From: a virus
Virus record (IMG/VR): IMGVR_UViG_3300048834_001245
Location: 1-27,460 of that record
Reading direction: 5' to 3' (one strand)
DNA: 27,460 nt
Numbering within the stretch: the stretch's first letter is position 1; each line of letters opens with the position of its first letter. Position numbers and translations under genes: made by a program. This document shows positions 21,294 through 27,460 of this stretch, piece after piece. Below the pieces are notes generated by a model. The model was not told the origin of the DNA, made no database searches, and saw only the letters and a program-made list of their open reading frames with translations.

Positions 21294-22449
21294 AGGTTTT
21301 TGGCATGGAATCGAGGTCGTGCCGGTCACGACGAGAGCTGCCCCGGGGGTGAGAACCCCTGCCACGTCGGTCATCGGCGTCGTCGGCACGTCGGCTCTGT
21401 CGGACAAAGTGACAGCCCACACGCCCTTTCTTGTCAGAGGGGCGAGAGAGGCCAGAGAGCTTTTCGGGGGACTCGATGCCCCAGGGAGTTTGCCAAAGAC
21501 GCTGGCCGCGATTTACGAGGAGACGCCGGCCGTTTGCGTGGTCGTCACCGTCGGGCCTGGCGAGGCCGACGCTCTGGCTTTTCAGGTGGCGGGTGGCCAA
21601 GGCGAGCTGACAGGGGTATACGCTCTGCTCAAAGCCAAGGCTGCGCTTGGCGCCCAGCCGCGCCTTGTGATCGCGCCCGAGTTTTCAGCCGACGAGTCGG
21701 TGAGGGCCGCCCTGAGCGTTGTGGCAACGAGGCTGCGTGCTGTGGCACCGATTGAGGGCCCCGGCAGCGGCGACCTGCAGGCGGTGATCGGGAGCTTTCA
21801 AAGTCTTCGCGGCTCGAGGCTCTATCCCATCTATCCCAACGTCCGGCTTGCCGCTCCGATCGGGGTCGTCGGCGGCTCGGCTCTCGCAGCCGCCCTGATC
21901 GCCAAGACCGACGCTCAGCTTGGGTTTTGGGTGTCGCCGTCCAACCGGCTTTGCTCGTCGGTGGTCGGAGTGACCCATCCCATCGAGTTTTCCTTGGACC
22001 CCTCGTCGGGCGAGTCCGGCGCCAACCTTTTGAACAAAAACAAAATCGCCACATTCGTGAACGAGCAGGGCTTTCGCCTGTGGGGCAACCGGACCCTTTA
22101 CGATGAGGCCGATGCGCTCGACAGCCGGCACAAGTTTATCAACGTGCGCCGCTTGCGCGACTTTATCGATGACGCGATCTTGGCTAGCCACCTTTGGGCC
22201 GTCGACCGCAACATCACCAAGAGCTACGTCGCTCAGGTCACAGAGAGCATCAACAACTACTTTCGCGACCTCAAGGCCCAGGAGGCAATCCTCGGCGGTC
22301 ACTGCTGGATAGACCCCGAGGTCAACACGATCTCCCAGATCACAGATGGCCACGTCACGTTTGACTACGAGTTTACGCCGCCCTATCCGGCCGAGCGGAT
22401 CACCTTTCGCTCGCTGCTGTCGGACGACCACGTGAAGGAGGTCTTTTAA
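21286..22449 (+). CDS. FI: Tail sheath protein gpFI
   Basis: A 387-aa P2 FI-type contractile sheath subunit. It starts AEGFWHGIEVVPVTTRAAPG, with TSVIGVVGTSALSDKVTAHT, VRLAAPIGVVGGSALAAALI, FWVSPSNRLCSSVVGVTHPI, EQGFRLWGNRTLYDEADALD and the conserved RRLRDFIDDAILASHLWAVD. Length is equal to P2 FI (~396 aa). Sheath contraction drives the tube through the target envelope. GTG start with GGGGAGG upstream. Confidence 0.95.
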   Translation: MAEGFWHGIEVVPVTTRAAPGVRTPATSVIGVVGTSALSDKVTAHTPFLVRGAREARELFGGLDAPGSLPKTLAAIYEETPAVCVVVTVGPGEADALAFQVAGGQGELTGVYALLKAKAALGAQPRLVIAPEFSADESVRAALSVVATRLRAVAPIEGPGSGDLQAVIGSFQSLRGSRLYPIYPNVRLAAPIGVVGGSALAAALIAKTDAQLGFWVSPSNRLCSSVVGVTHPIEFSLDPSSGESGANLLNKNKIATFVNEQGFRLWGNRTLYDEADALDSRHKFINVRRLRDFIDDAILASHLWAVDRNITKSYVAQVTESINNYFRDLKAQEAILGGHCWIDPEVNTISQITDGHVTFDYEFTPPYPAERITFRSLLSDDHVKEVF

Positions 22450-22452
22450 AAC

Positions 22453-22971
22453 GTGACGCTGCTTAACAACCTTCCGCAGAAGCTCACGCATTTTACGCTC
22501 TTTGTCGACGGCCGCGGCTACGCCGGCATGGTCGACGAGATCGTCTTGCCAAAGCTCACCTACAAGGTCGAAGACTACCGCGCCGGCGGCATGGACGTGC
22601 CCATTCCCATCGAGATGGGCATGGAAAAGCTCGAGGCCGAGTTTACGCTTGGCGAGTACGACCGCTTTGTAATCCAGCAGCTTGGCTTCCAGGAGGGCGG
22701 CCCCATCGCGCTGCACGTCAGGGGAGCCCTCAAGCGGCATACGCTGGCCATTCCCGTCAGCTGTCATATGCGGGGCGTCATCACCGAGATCGACTTTGGC
22801 ACCTGGAAGGCCGGCGAGACGACTGCCATGAAGTTTCGTCTCTACTGCACCTACTACCGCTACGCGCATGCCGAAGAGGTGCTGGTTGAGATCGACGCCG
22901 ACAACATGGTGCGCCGCATCAACGGCGTCGACCAACTGGCAGCCGTCAAGGCTGCCCTCTTGAGAGGATGA
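22453..22971 (+). CDS. FII: Tail tube protein gpFII
   Basis: A 172-aa P2 FII-type tube subunit: LPQKLTHFTLFVDGRGYAGM, VDEIVLPKLTYKVEDYRAGG, MDVPIPIEMGMEKLEAEFTL and YYRYAHAEEVLVEIDADNMV match the family along its whole length. It polymerises inside the sheath. GTG start 3 nt after the sheath stop. Confidence 0.95.
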   Translation: MTLLNNLPQKLTHFTLFVDGRGYAGMVDEIVLPKLTYKVEDYRAGGMDVPIPIEMGMEKLEAEFTLGEYDRFVIQQLGFQEGGPIALHVRGALKRHTLAIPVSCHMRGVITEIDFGTWKAGETTAMKFRLYCTYYRYAHAEEVLVEIDADNMVRRINGVDQLAAVKAALLRG

Positions 22972-22976
22972 AGGGC

Positions 22977-23231
22977 ATGAAAAAAGAGGTAATCGAGCTT
23001 TCTTATCCCGTCGAGCTTTCCGGCCGGGGGCTGGTGCGCACCATCGAGCTGAGAAGGGCCAAGGTAAAAGACCTCGAGATGGTCGACTGTCACGACAGCG
23101 AGGCCGCCAAGACCTTGCATCTGATCAGCCACCTGGCCGAGTGGAGCCCCGACGAGGTGCGGGAGCTGGACTTTGCCGACTACCGCAAGGTGTCTGACAA
23201 GGTGGCTGGTTTTTTAGGCCTTGCTCCCTAG
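22977..23231 (+). CDS. E: Tail assembly chaperone gpE (0-frame product)
   Basis: A ~84-aa gpE-type chaperone (KEVIELSYPVELSGRGLVRT, IELRRAKVKDLEMVD, HLISHLAEWSPDEVRELDFA, DYRKVSDKVAGFLGLAP), which helps the tape measure recruit tube subunits. ATG 22977 is preferred because GAGAGG (22962-22967) is 9 nt upstream; ATG 22968, overlapping the tube gene stop, is possible. A TTTTTTA slippery site near the end gives a longer product. Confidence 0.85.
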   Translation: MKKEVIELSYPVELSGRGLVRTIELRRAKVKDLEMVDCHDSEAAKTLHLISHLAEWSPDEVRELDFADYRKVSDKVAGFLGLAP

Positions 23232-23398
23232 GGGAGCTGCCGGCGGGAAGACGGGCACTTCTTGAGGTGAAGGCCGACCTGGCCTTTGTCTTTCACTGGA
23301 CGATCGAGGCCATCGACTCACTTTTGGCCGACGAGCTTGCCCTCTACCACCAGCTAGCGCTTGAGAGGCTCAGGTCGACATGGCCGATTTCAAAATAA
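22977..23398 (+). CDS. E': gpE+E' (gpG-T-like) -1 frameshift product
   Basis: If ribosomes slip -1 at TTTTTTA, the frame continues from codon AGG 23216 to TAA 23396-23398, adding 60 residues, including ALLEVKADLAFVFHWTIEAI and DELALYHQLALERL. This is the typical E' sequence (a.ladlAfvFHW....l..l.l.el..y...A). In P2 and lambda the extended chaperone binds the tape measure while the short one binds tube subunits. The end overlaps the tape measure gene. Confidence 0.85.
23210..23216 (+). promoter_or_regulatory. Programmed -1 frameshift site TTTTTTA
   Basis: The heptamer T_TTT_TTA is in the correct register of E (codons GGT TTT TTA), so both tRNAs can re-pair one base back on TTT TTT. The E stop lies five codons later and the -1 frame is open into the E' domain. 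The downstream GC-rich stretch (AGGGGAGCTGCCGGCGGG) may form a stimulatory structure. P2 also uses a T-run slippery site here. Confidence 0.85.
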
Positions 23399-25548
23399 GG
23401 GTAAGCCTTGCCGCCAAGGACCTTCTCTCCCTGCCGCTAAAAAACCTCTCTGGGGTCACCCGCGGGCTTGGCGGTGAGCTGAAGCGGGCAAGTCTGGCGC
23501 TCGACGAGTTGCGCCGCCACGACAAGCTTGCCGGTCAGATGCGGGGGCAGGCCAAGGCCACCCTTGAGGCCCACTCCCAGTGGAAGACAGCCGAGGGACG
23601 GGTGAGGGCGCTTGCCGCCGAGATCAAGGCTGCCGGCGAGCCGAGTCGGCGCCTGGCCAGAGAGTTTGACGCAGCAAGAGTCTCTGCCTCGCGGCTAAAA
23701 GACGCCTTTGAGACAAAGACCGCCCGGCTTCGCGGCCTAAAGCGCGAGGCGCGGGAGGCGGGGCTCTCTGTCCGAGGGCTCTCTGAGCGGCTTTCCGAGC
23801 AAGAGAAGGTCTTTGATCGCCTCAAAGCTAAGTCGGACCGGCTGTCGGGGCTGCGGCGGTCGGCAGAGGGCTTGAGCAGCAGGGCTTCCGAGCTTGCCAT
23901 GATCGGGGGTGCTGCTTCGGGATTTGGTCGCGGGGTGCTGGCCCAAGCGTCGCTGCCGCTTCAAACCGCCATGAGCCTTGAGGCCGTCATGGCGCGCGTG
24001 CGCTCGCGGGTCTTGTCGGGTCCAGACTACAAGGACAAGGCCCGCCAAGAGAGAGACCTTGCGACTCTGGAGCGCATGGCAGCCCGGGTGTCGACCCAGT
24101 TTGGCTACACGGGCCAAGAGGTTGCTTCCGCGATGATCCAGATGGGGACTGCCGGCCTGCAGTTTAAAGACATCACCGAGGCCAACCTCAAGGCTGTCTT
24201 GGCGGTCGCCAAGGTCGGAGACATCTTGCCCCAGCAGTCGGTGAGTCTTCTCACCGGCATTGCGCATGCCTTCGAGCTGCCGATCTCGCGGCTCTCGCGC
24301 ATTGGCGACGTTGTCCAGTACACAGCCGACGTCTCCGACACCAACCTCACCGAGATCGCAGACGTCCTAAAGCACGTCGGCTCGGTCGCCAACGCTGCCA
24401 AGATCCCGCTTGAAACAGTGATGGCGTCGGTGGCGATGCTGGCAGACGTCGGGGTCAAGGGCTCGGTGGCGGCCACAGCTCTCAAGGGAGCGTTTCTTGA
24501 TCCGCTGGTTCACGACACCCTCGGCGGCACGCCAAAGACCGAGCAGGCCAAGCTGCTCCGGGCGCTTGGCATCCGGGTCGTCGACCCCAAGACGCGCGGC
24601 ATGCGGCCTTTTATGTCTGTCATGGAGGAGCTTGGCGCAAAGCTCTCTCCCATGGGGTCGGGTCAGCGGCTCAAAATCCTCGAGAAGCTTTTCGGACGCG
24701 AAGGTCTGGCGGGCATCTCAGAGCTTGTAAATGTTGCCGTCAAGGCCGCTCGCGGCGACAGTGGGGCGGCCTCCAGGCTGTCGGCCCTCAGAGCGCGCGA
24801 GGCTGAGATCAGGACCCTTTCGGAAGGGACAGCACTTGAGAAGCTAGGAATCGAGGGTGCGACGGCGAGCGCCTCGCTGCTCAGGCTCAAGGCCTCGCTG
24901 TCAGATCTTTTGAACGTGCTCGGAAAGCCTCTCCTTTCAGACCTCGCGCGGCTTGCCAGTACTCTGGCAGGGGTGGTCGACAAAACGCGCGACTGGGCGC
25001 TTGCCAATCCGGGGGTCACAAAGGCTCTCTCGGGCGTGGCGCTTGGGGTGGGCGGCGCGGCTGCGGCGCTTGGCGCCCTTTTTATTCCGATCTCAACCGC
25101 CCTCGGGGCAGTCGCTCTCTTTAAGGGAGCCTGGATCGGTTTTGGAGCGGCAGCCTCGGGAGCTATGGCGGCGGCTACGGCGGGGGTCGGCGCGCTAAAA
25201 ATCGCGCTCCTTGGCTCAGGCATTGGGCTTGCTGTCGCAGGGCTTGCCGGAGCCTCCTACCTTGTCTACGAGAACTGGGACAAGATCACGCAAAGCCTCC
25301 AGGCGGGCGGAAGGTCGGTGGCAGACTTCATGACCCGCATGACCTCCTTCAAGGCAACCGGCACGGTACCGCTGGCTCTTGCCGCAGCTCAGCGGGGGCC
25401 GAGTCAGTCGATCCTAAACGCTCCCATCACCGTCAATGTCACAGAGCCCAAGGCCACCACCGCCGAGATCGCTGCCAAGCTCAAAGAGGTTTTGCGCGAG
25501 GTCAAAGACGAGGAGGCCAGAGCCTTGAGGGCAAGGCTTTATGACTGA
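23380..25548 (+). CDS. T: Tail tape measure protein gpT
   Basis: A 722-aa tape measure that sets tail length. Residues ~20-190 are a long Arg/Lys/Glu-rich coiled coil. Residues ~195-480 match the TP901/P2-type core (MSLEAVMARVRSRVLSGPDY, ARVSTQFGYTGQEVASAMIQ, DVSDTNLTEIADVLKHVGSV, GVKGSVAATALKGAFLDPLV). Residues ~545-640 are hydrophobic, Ala/Gly-rich membrane-inserting helices. A short end (ITVNVTEPKATTAEIAAKLK) matches the tape-measure C-terminus that docks at the spike. ATG overlaps the E' end. Confidence 0.93.
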   Translation: MADFKIRVSLAAKDLLSLPLKNLSGVTRGLGGELKRASLALDELRRHDKLAGQMRGQAKATLEAHSQWKTAEGRVRALAAEIKAAGEPSRRLAREFDAARVSASRLKDAFETKTARLRGLKREAREAGLSVRGLSERLSEQEKVFDRLKAKSDRLSGLRRSAEGLSSRASELAMIGGAASGFGRGVLAQASLPLQTAMSLEAVMARVRSRVLSGPDYKDKARQERDLATLERMAARVSTQFGYTGQEVASAMIQMGTAGLQFKDITEANLKAVLAVAKVGDILPQQSVSLLTGIAHAFELPISRLSRIGDVVQYTADVSDTNLTEIADVLKHVGSVANAAKIPLETVMASVAMLADVGVKGSVAATALKGAFLDPLVHDTLGGTPKTEQAKLLRALGIRVVDPKTRGMRPFMSVMEELGAKLSPMGSGQRLKILEKLFGREGLAGISELVNVAVKAARGDSGAASRLSALRAREAEIRTLSEGTALEKLGIEGATASASLLRLKASLSDLLNVLGKPLLSDLARLASTLAGVVDKTRDWALANPGVTKALSGVALGVGGAAAALGALFIPISTALGAVALFKGAWIGFGAAASGAMAAATAGVGALKIALLGSGIGLAVAGLAGASYLVYENWDKITQSLQAGGRSVADFMTRMTSFKATGTVPLALAAAQRGPSQSILNAPITVNVTEPKATTAEIAAKLKEVLREVKDEEARALRARLYD

Positions 25549-25963
25549 AGGCAAAGCGCTCTTTGCGCTGGGCTCTTTTCGCTTTCTCTCCGGCAGAAGC
25601 ATGTTTGAGCGCCTGACCCGCGGCGAGAGCTTTCTTTGGAGCGAGCAGGAGAGGCTTGGCAGCGTGTCTTCGCTGAGCTACGTGGGGCGCAGGGCGCGTG
25701 AGGTCGAGGTGACGGGCGAGACCTATGCAGAAAGAGCCTCCACCGATGACCCTTTGAAAGCGCTGAAAGACGAGGCTTACAAAGGTGAGCCGCTTCTTCT
25801 GGTCGACTCGGAGGGGCGGTCTCTTGGCAGCTGGGCGGTGGTCTCGCTAAGCGAGGAGCTGTCGAGTTTTCGCGGTGACGGCAAGGCGCGCAAGGTGGCC
25901 TTTCGGCTATCGCTAAAAAGCGTGAGAGTCGATGACGCTGCCAGTCCGGCCAAAGCCCTATGA
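25541..25963 (+). CDS. U: Tail protein gpU
   Basis: A 140-aa P2 gpU-type protein: ALGSFRFLSGRSMFERLTRG, then ERLGSVSSLSYVGRRAREVE, LLLVDSEGRSLGSWAVVSLS and FRGDGKARKVAFRLSLKSV. Its job is tail/baseplate completion around the hub (an extended LysM-adapter or peptidoglycan-facing part in related systems). It overlaps the tape measure gene by 8 nt. Confidence 0.88.
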   Translation: MTEGKALFALGSFRFLSGRSMFERLTRGESFLWSEQERLGSVSSLSYVGRRAREVEVTGETYAERASTDDPLKALKDEAYKGEPLLLVDSEGRSLGSWAVVSLSEELSSFRGDGKARKVAFRLSLKSVRVDDAASPAKAL

Positions 25964-26169
25964 TCTACCTGACGCGAGGGGGCGAGGTGCTGGATCTCAT
26001 CTGCTACCAGGTCTTTGGCAAGACCGCTGGCATTGTCGAAGAGGTGCTCGAGCTGAACCCGCAGCTTGCAGGGCTTGCGGCCGTCTTGCCTGAGGGGGTC
26101 GAGATCCTTCTTCCAAGCCCCCCGCGTAGCGCCAGGCCCGAGCGAAGAGAGATCTCGCTTTGGGACTAA
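25960..26169 (+). CDS. X: Tail protein gpX
   Basis: A 69-aa gpX-type, LysM-like protein: IYLTRGGEVLDLICYQVFGK, then TAGIVEEVLELNPQLAGLAA and LPEGVEILLPSPP, the typical 'G.tLd.iawr.yG...g.ve.vl..Np.La......lp.G..i.lP'. It joins hub to tube. ATGA overlap with U. Confidence 0.92.
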   Translation: MIYLTRGGEVLDLICYQVFGKTAGIVEEVLELNPQLAGLAAVLPEGVEILLPSPPRSARPERREISLWD

Positions 26170-27149
26170 AGCCGGGGGTTTCCCTCACAATCGACGGCGA
26201 GGAGAAGAAGGGGGTCTACCGCGAGAGGCTTCGGCGGCTTGTCATCAAAGACGAGCGCGGTCTGCTCTCCGATCAACTCGAGCTTGTTTTCGATGACTCA
26301 GACGGCAGGCTCGCTGTCCCTGAGCGTGGCCACCGCCTCAGCGTGGCGCTTGGCTGGGGGGAGAGTCTCACCCCCATGGGGAGCTTTTTTGTCGACGAGG
26401 TGTCTGTCTCAAGCCGCGGCGTCATGCGGCTTACCGGCAAGGGCTTTGACACCCTAAAAGACTTAAAAACCGTTTCCTCCAGGCTCTACGCGGCAGGCGA
26501 CCTCAAGGGGGTTTTGGACGAGCTCGGCCGCATCTACGGGCTCAAGGTGAAGGCCGCCGCCGCGCTTTCCCGCGTGAGGGTAGCGGAGGTCTCCCAGAGA
26601 AACGAGTCGGCCGTCCACTTCCTCTCAAGGCTTGCTGGCGAGCACGCCCTCTCGCTCAAGCTCCAAGGCGACACGGTGCTTGTCCTGCCCCAGGGGGCTG
26701 GAGAGAGCGTCTCGGGCGGAGCGCTGCCGGTTATTGAGGTGGAGGCGCTCGGCGGCAAGGTTCTCGCCTGGGACTTTGATTTTGTGAGCCGGCCGCTTTA
26801 CGCCTCGGTTGAGGCCGAGGCCTTTGACCTTGAGACGGCGCAAAGCGAGAAGGTGGTCGTCGGCAGCGGAAAGCCCGTCTTTCGCTTTCGCGAGGTGTTT
26901 TCCTCTCGCGAGAAGGCCGAGCAGGCGGCCGCGTCCAAGCTTGCTCTTGCCCGGAGGCAAGGCGTCACGGGAAGGCTCGAGCTGGAAGGCGAGGCAAGGA
27001 TCTGTGCGGACTCAAGGCTCAGGCTTTCGGGGTTTCGCGCCGCAGTCGACGGCCTTTGGAGCGTGACATCTGCCACCCACACCGTGGCGCCCGAGGAGGC
27101 CTACACCGTCAGCCTCTCATGCGAAAGGCTGCCAGACCAACCGCGATGA
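26160..27149 (+). CDS. D: Tail hub protein gpD
   Basis: A 329-aa P2 gpD-type hub protein. LKPGVSLTIDGEEKKGVYRE, DQLELVFDDSDGRLAVPERG, RLSVALGWGESLTPMGSFFV, then SQRNESAVHFLSRLAGEHAL and TSATHTVAPEEAYTVSLSCE correspond to the beta-barrel hub domains. Here it is the last recognisable gene of the operon, as in P2, where D ends the FI-D run. TTG 26160 overlaps the X gene; another start inside the first residues cannot be excluded. Confidence 0.92.
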   Translation: MGLKPGVSLTIDGEEKKGVYRERLRRLVIKDERGLLSDQLELVFDDSDGRLAVPERGHRLSVALGWGESLTPMGSFFVDEVSVSSRGVMRLTGKGFDTLKDLKTVSSRLYAAGDLKGVLDELGRIYGLKVKAAAALSRVRVAEVSQRNESAVHFLSRLAGEHALSLKLQGDTVLVLPQGAGESVSGGALPVIEVEALGGKVLAWDFDFVSRPLYASVEAEAFDLETAQSEKVVVGSGKPVFRFREVFSSREKAEQAAASKLALARRQGVTGRLELEGEARICADSRLRLSGFRAAVDGLWSVTSATHTVAPEEAYTVSLSCERLPDQPR

Positions 27150-27246
27150 CGAGAATGGTAAGTATAAGGCCGGCCGGAATCCGACGGGCAGGGGGTGTTG
27201 TGCCGAGCGTATAGACGGCGCGAGCCAGAGTGAGCTTTTTGACCAT
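27109..27246 (-). CDS. Possible 45-aa single-span membrane protein
   Basis: A minus-strand ATG (complement of 27244-27246) opens a 45-residue frame: a basic N-terminus MVKKLTLARAVYTLGTT, then a very hydrophobic stretch IPAGLILTILVIAVGLAAF and a short basic end. The profile is that of a small inner-membrane protein. There is no strong ribosome-binding site, and the 3' end is antisense to gpD, so it may be chance. Confidence 0.3.
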   Translation of the reverse strand: MVKKLTLARAVYTLGTTPPARRIPAGLILTILVIAVGLAAFRMRG

Positions 27247-27342
27247 GGCTTTGAACCTGCGATGAGTCTTCTGGAGCGCAACAGTCTAGCACGCAGCGCA
27301 TTGTGGAGCCCGCACATGCGCTGATGGCTCGGGACAGTCTCT
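27150..27342. other. End of the phage operon; no lysis genes seen
   Basis: After gpD the plus strand has only a 22-codon frame starting at ATG 27146. There is a GGCCGGCC palindrome near 27163 and the hairpin at 27332-27346. No holin, endolysin or integration-site core was found. The right end of the element probably lies in or beyond this stretch. Confidence 0.45.
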
Positions 27343-27346
27343 GTCC
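27332..27346. other. Perfect hairpin at the edge of the tandem repeat
   Basis: GGACAG-TCT-CTGTCC is a perfect 6-bp stem with a 3-nt loop. Its 3' arm overlaps the first unit of the 15-bp tandem repeat. It could act as a terminator stem (no T-run) or mark a slippage-prone boundary. Confidence 0.45.
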
Positions 27347-27460
27347 ACACAGACTGGGTCCACACAGACTGGGTCCACACAGACTGGGTCCACACAGACT
27401 GGGTCCACACAGACTGGGTCCACACAGACTGGGTCCACACAGACTGGGTCCACACAGACT
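27343..27460. repeat. 15-bp perfect tandem repeat, about 8 copies, running off the window
   Basis: The unit GTCCACACAGACTGG is repeated without a mismatch 7.9 times to the window edge. Unit length is a multiple of three, so every frame is periodic; one minus-strand frame encodes repeated Trp-Thr-Gln-Ser-Val. There are no spacers, so it is not CRISPR. Total length is unknown because the array is cut. Confidence 0.9.

Noticed and set aside
21685-22935. 416-codon minus-strand frame opposite sheath and tube genes
   Set aside because: Antisense to two highly conserved phage genes; no homology pattern.
27117-27455. Minus-strand frame starting with repeated Trp-Thr-Gln-Ser-Val
   Set aside because: Consists of the tandem repeat followed by antisense text; no ribosome-binding site and no stable start.
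27343-27460. CRISPR array
   Set aside because: Repeats are directly adjacent, with no spacers, and the unit is only 15 bp.
560-27460. DGR template repeat or reverse transcriptase within the window
   Set aside because: No A-rich near-copy of the VR and no RT-type protein (YADD-like motif) was seen on either strand.

Overview
The window is GC-rich bacterial DNA carrying a nearly complete contractile-tailed prophage or prophage-derived element (about 8.26-27.15 kb, all on the + strand). To its left lies an accessory region with a secreted fibre/adhesin gene and several toxin-antitoxin (TA) type modules. There are no tRNA, rRNA, CRISPR or housekeeping genes, so the host can only be guessed. The secreted fibre has a signal peptide, a short beta domain, phage-fibre-like repeats and a C-type-lectin/FGE-like tip. 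It resembles the mosaic adhesive trimer proteins described in Bdellovibrio-type predators, so a high-GC member of Bdellovibrionota or another former deltaproteobacterial lineage is a reasonable but unproven guess.

Layout. 1-103 (-): start of a gene with an HTH, cut by the window edge. 104-404: non-coding, with two clusters of a CCGAA/TTCGG palindromic repeat and a perfect 8-bp-stem hairpin. 405-3647 (-): a 1080-aa secreted fibre whose last ~40 residues look like the variable region of a diversity-generating retroelement (DGR) target; no reverse transcriptase or template repeat is in the window. 3811-4313 (+): a remnant of a RelE/HigB-type toxin in front of an intact HTH antitoxin-like gene. 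4552-5192 (+): a Phd/YefM-like gene coupled to an unknown gene. 5287-7780 (-): seven tightly spaced genes, in transcription order BrnT-like toxin, CopG/BrnA-like antitoxin, an 88-aa unknown protein (P88b), a YgiT-type zinc-finger/HTH protein, a DUF4258 protein, a DUF2283 protein, and a second, about 90 % identical copy of the unknown protein (P88a).

8257-27149 (+): the phage-derived operon. It opens with a recombinase in which a degenerate serine-resolvase-like domain and HTH are fused to a tyrosine recombinase with all its catalytic residues. This gene overlaps the next by a TTGA stop/start. A lambda-like head module follows: shortened Nu1-like small terminase, GpA-like large terminase, gpW joiner, portal, a protease-capsid fusion, a connector, a gpZ-like protein, a probable tail terminator and an unknown Pro/Ala/Lys-tailed protein. 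A P2-like contractile tail comes next: V, a small unknown, W, J, I, H, a small coiled coil, FI, FII, E with its -1 frameshift product, T, U, X and D. Most junctions overlap by 4 nt (ATGA, GTGA or TTGA).

No repressor, replication gene, holin, endolysin or obvious tail-fibre tip is visible in or next to this operon. The element may be a defective or domesticated prophage (tailocin-like or gene-transfer-agent-like), or it may keep those functions elsewhere. The window ends inside a perfect 15-bp tandem repeat.
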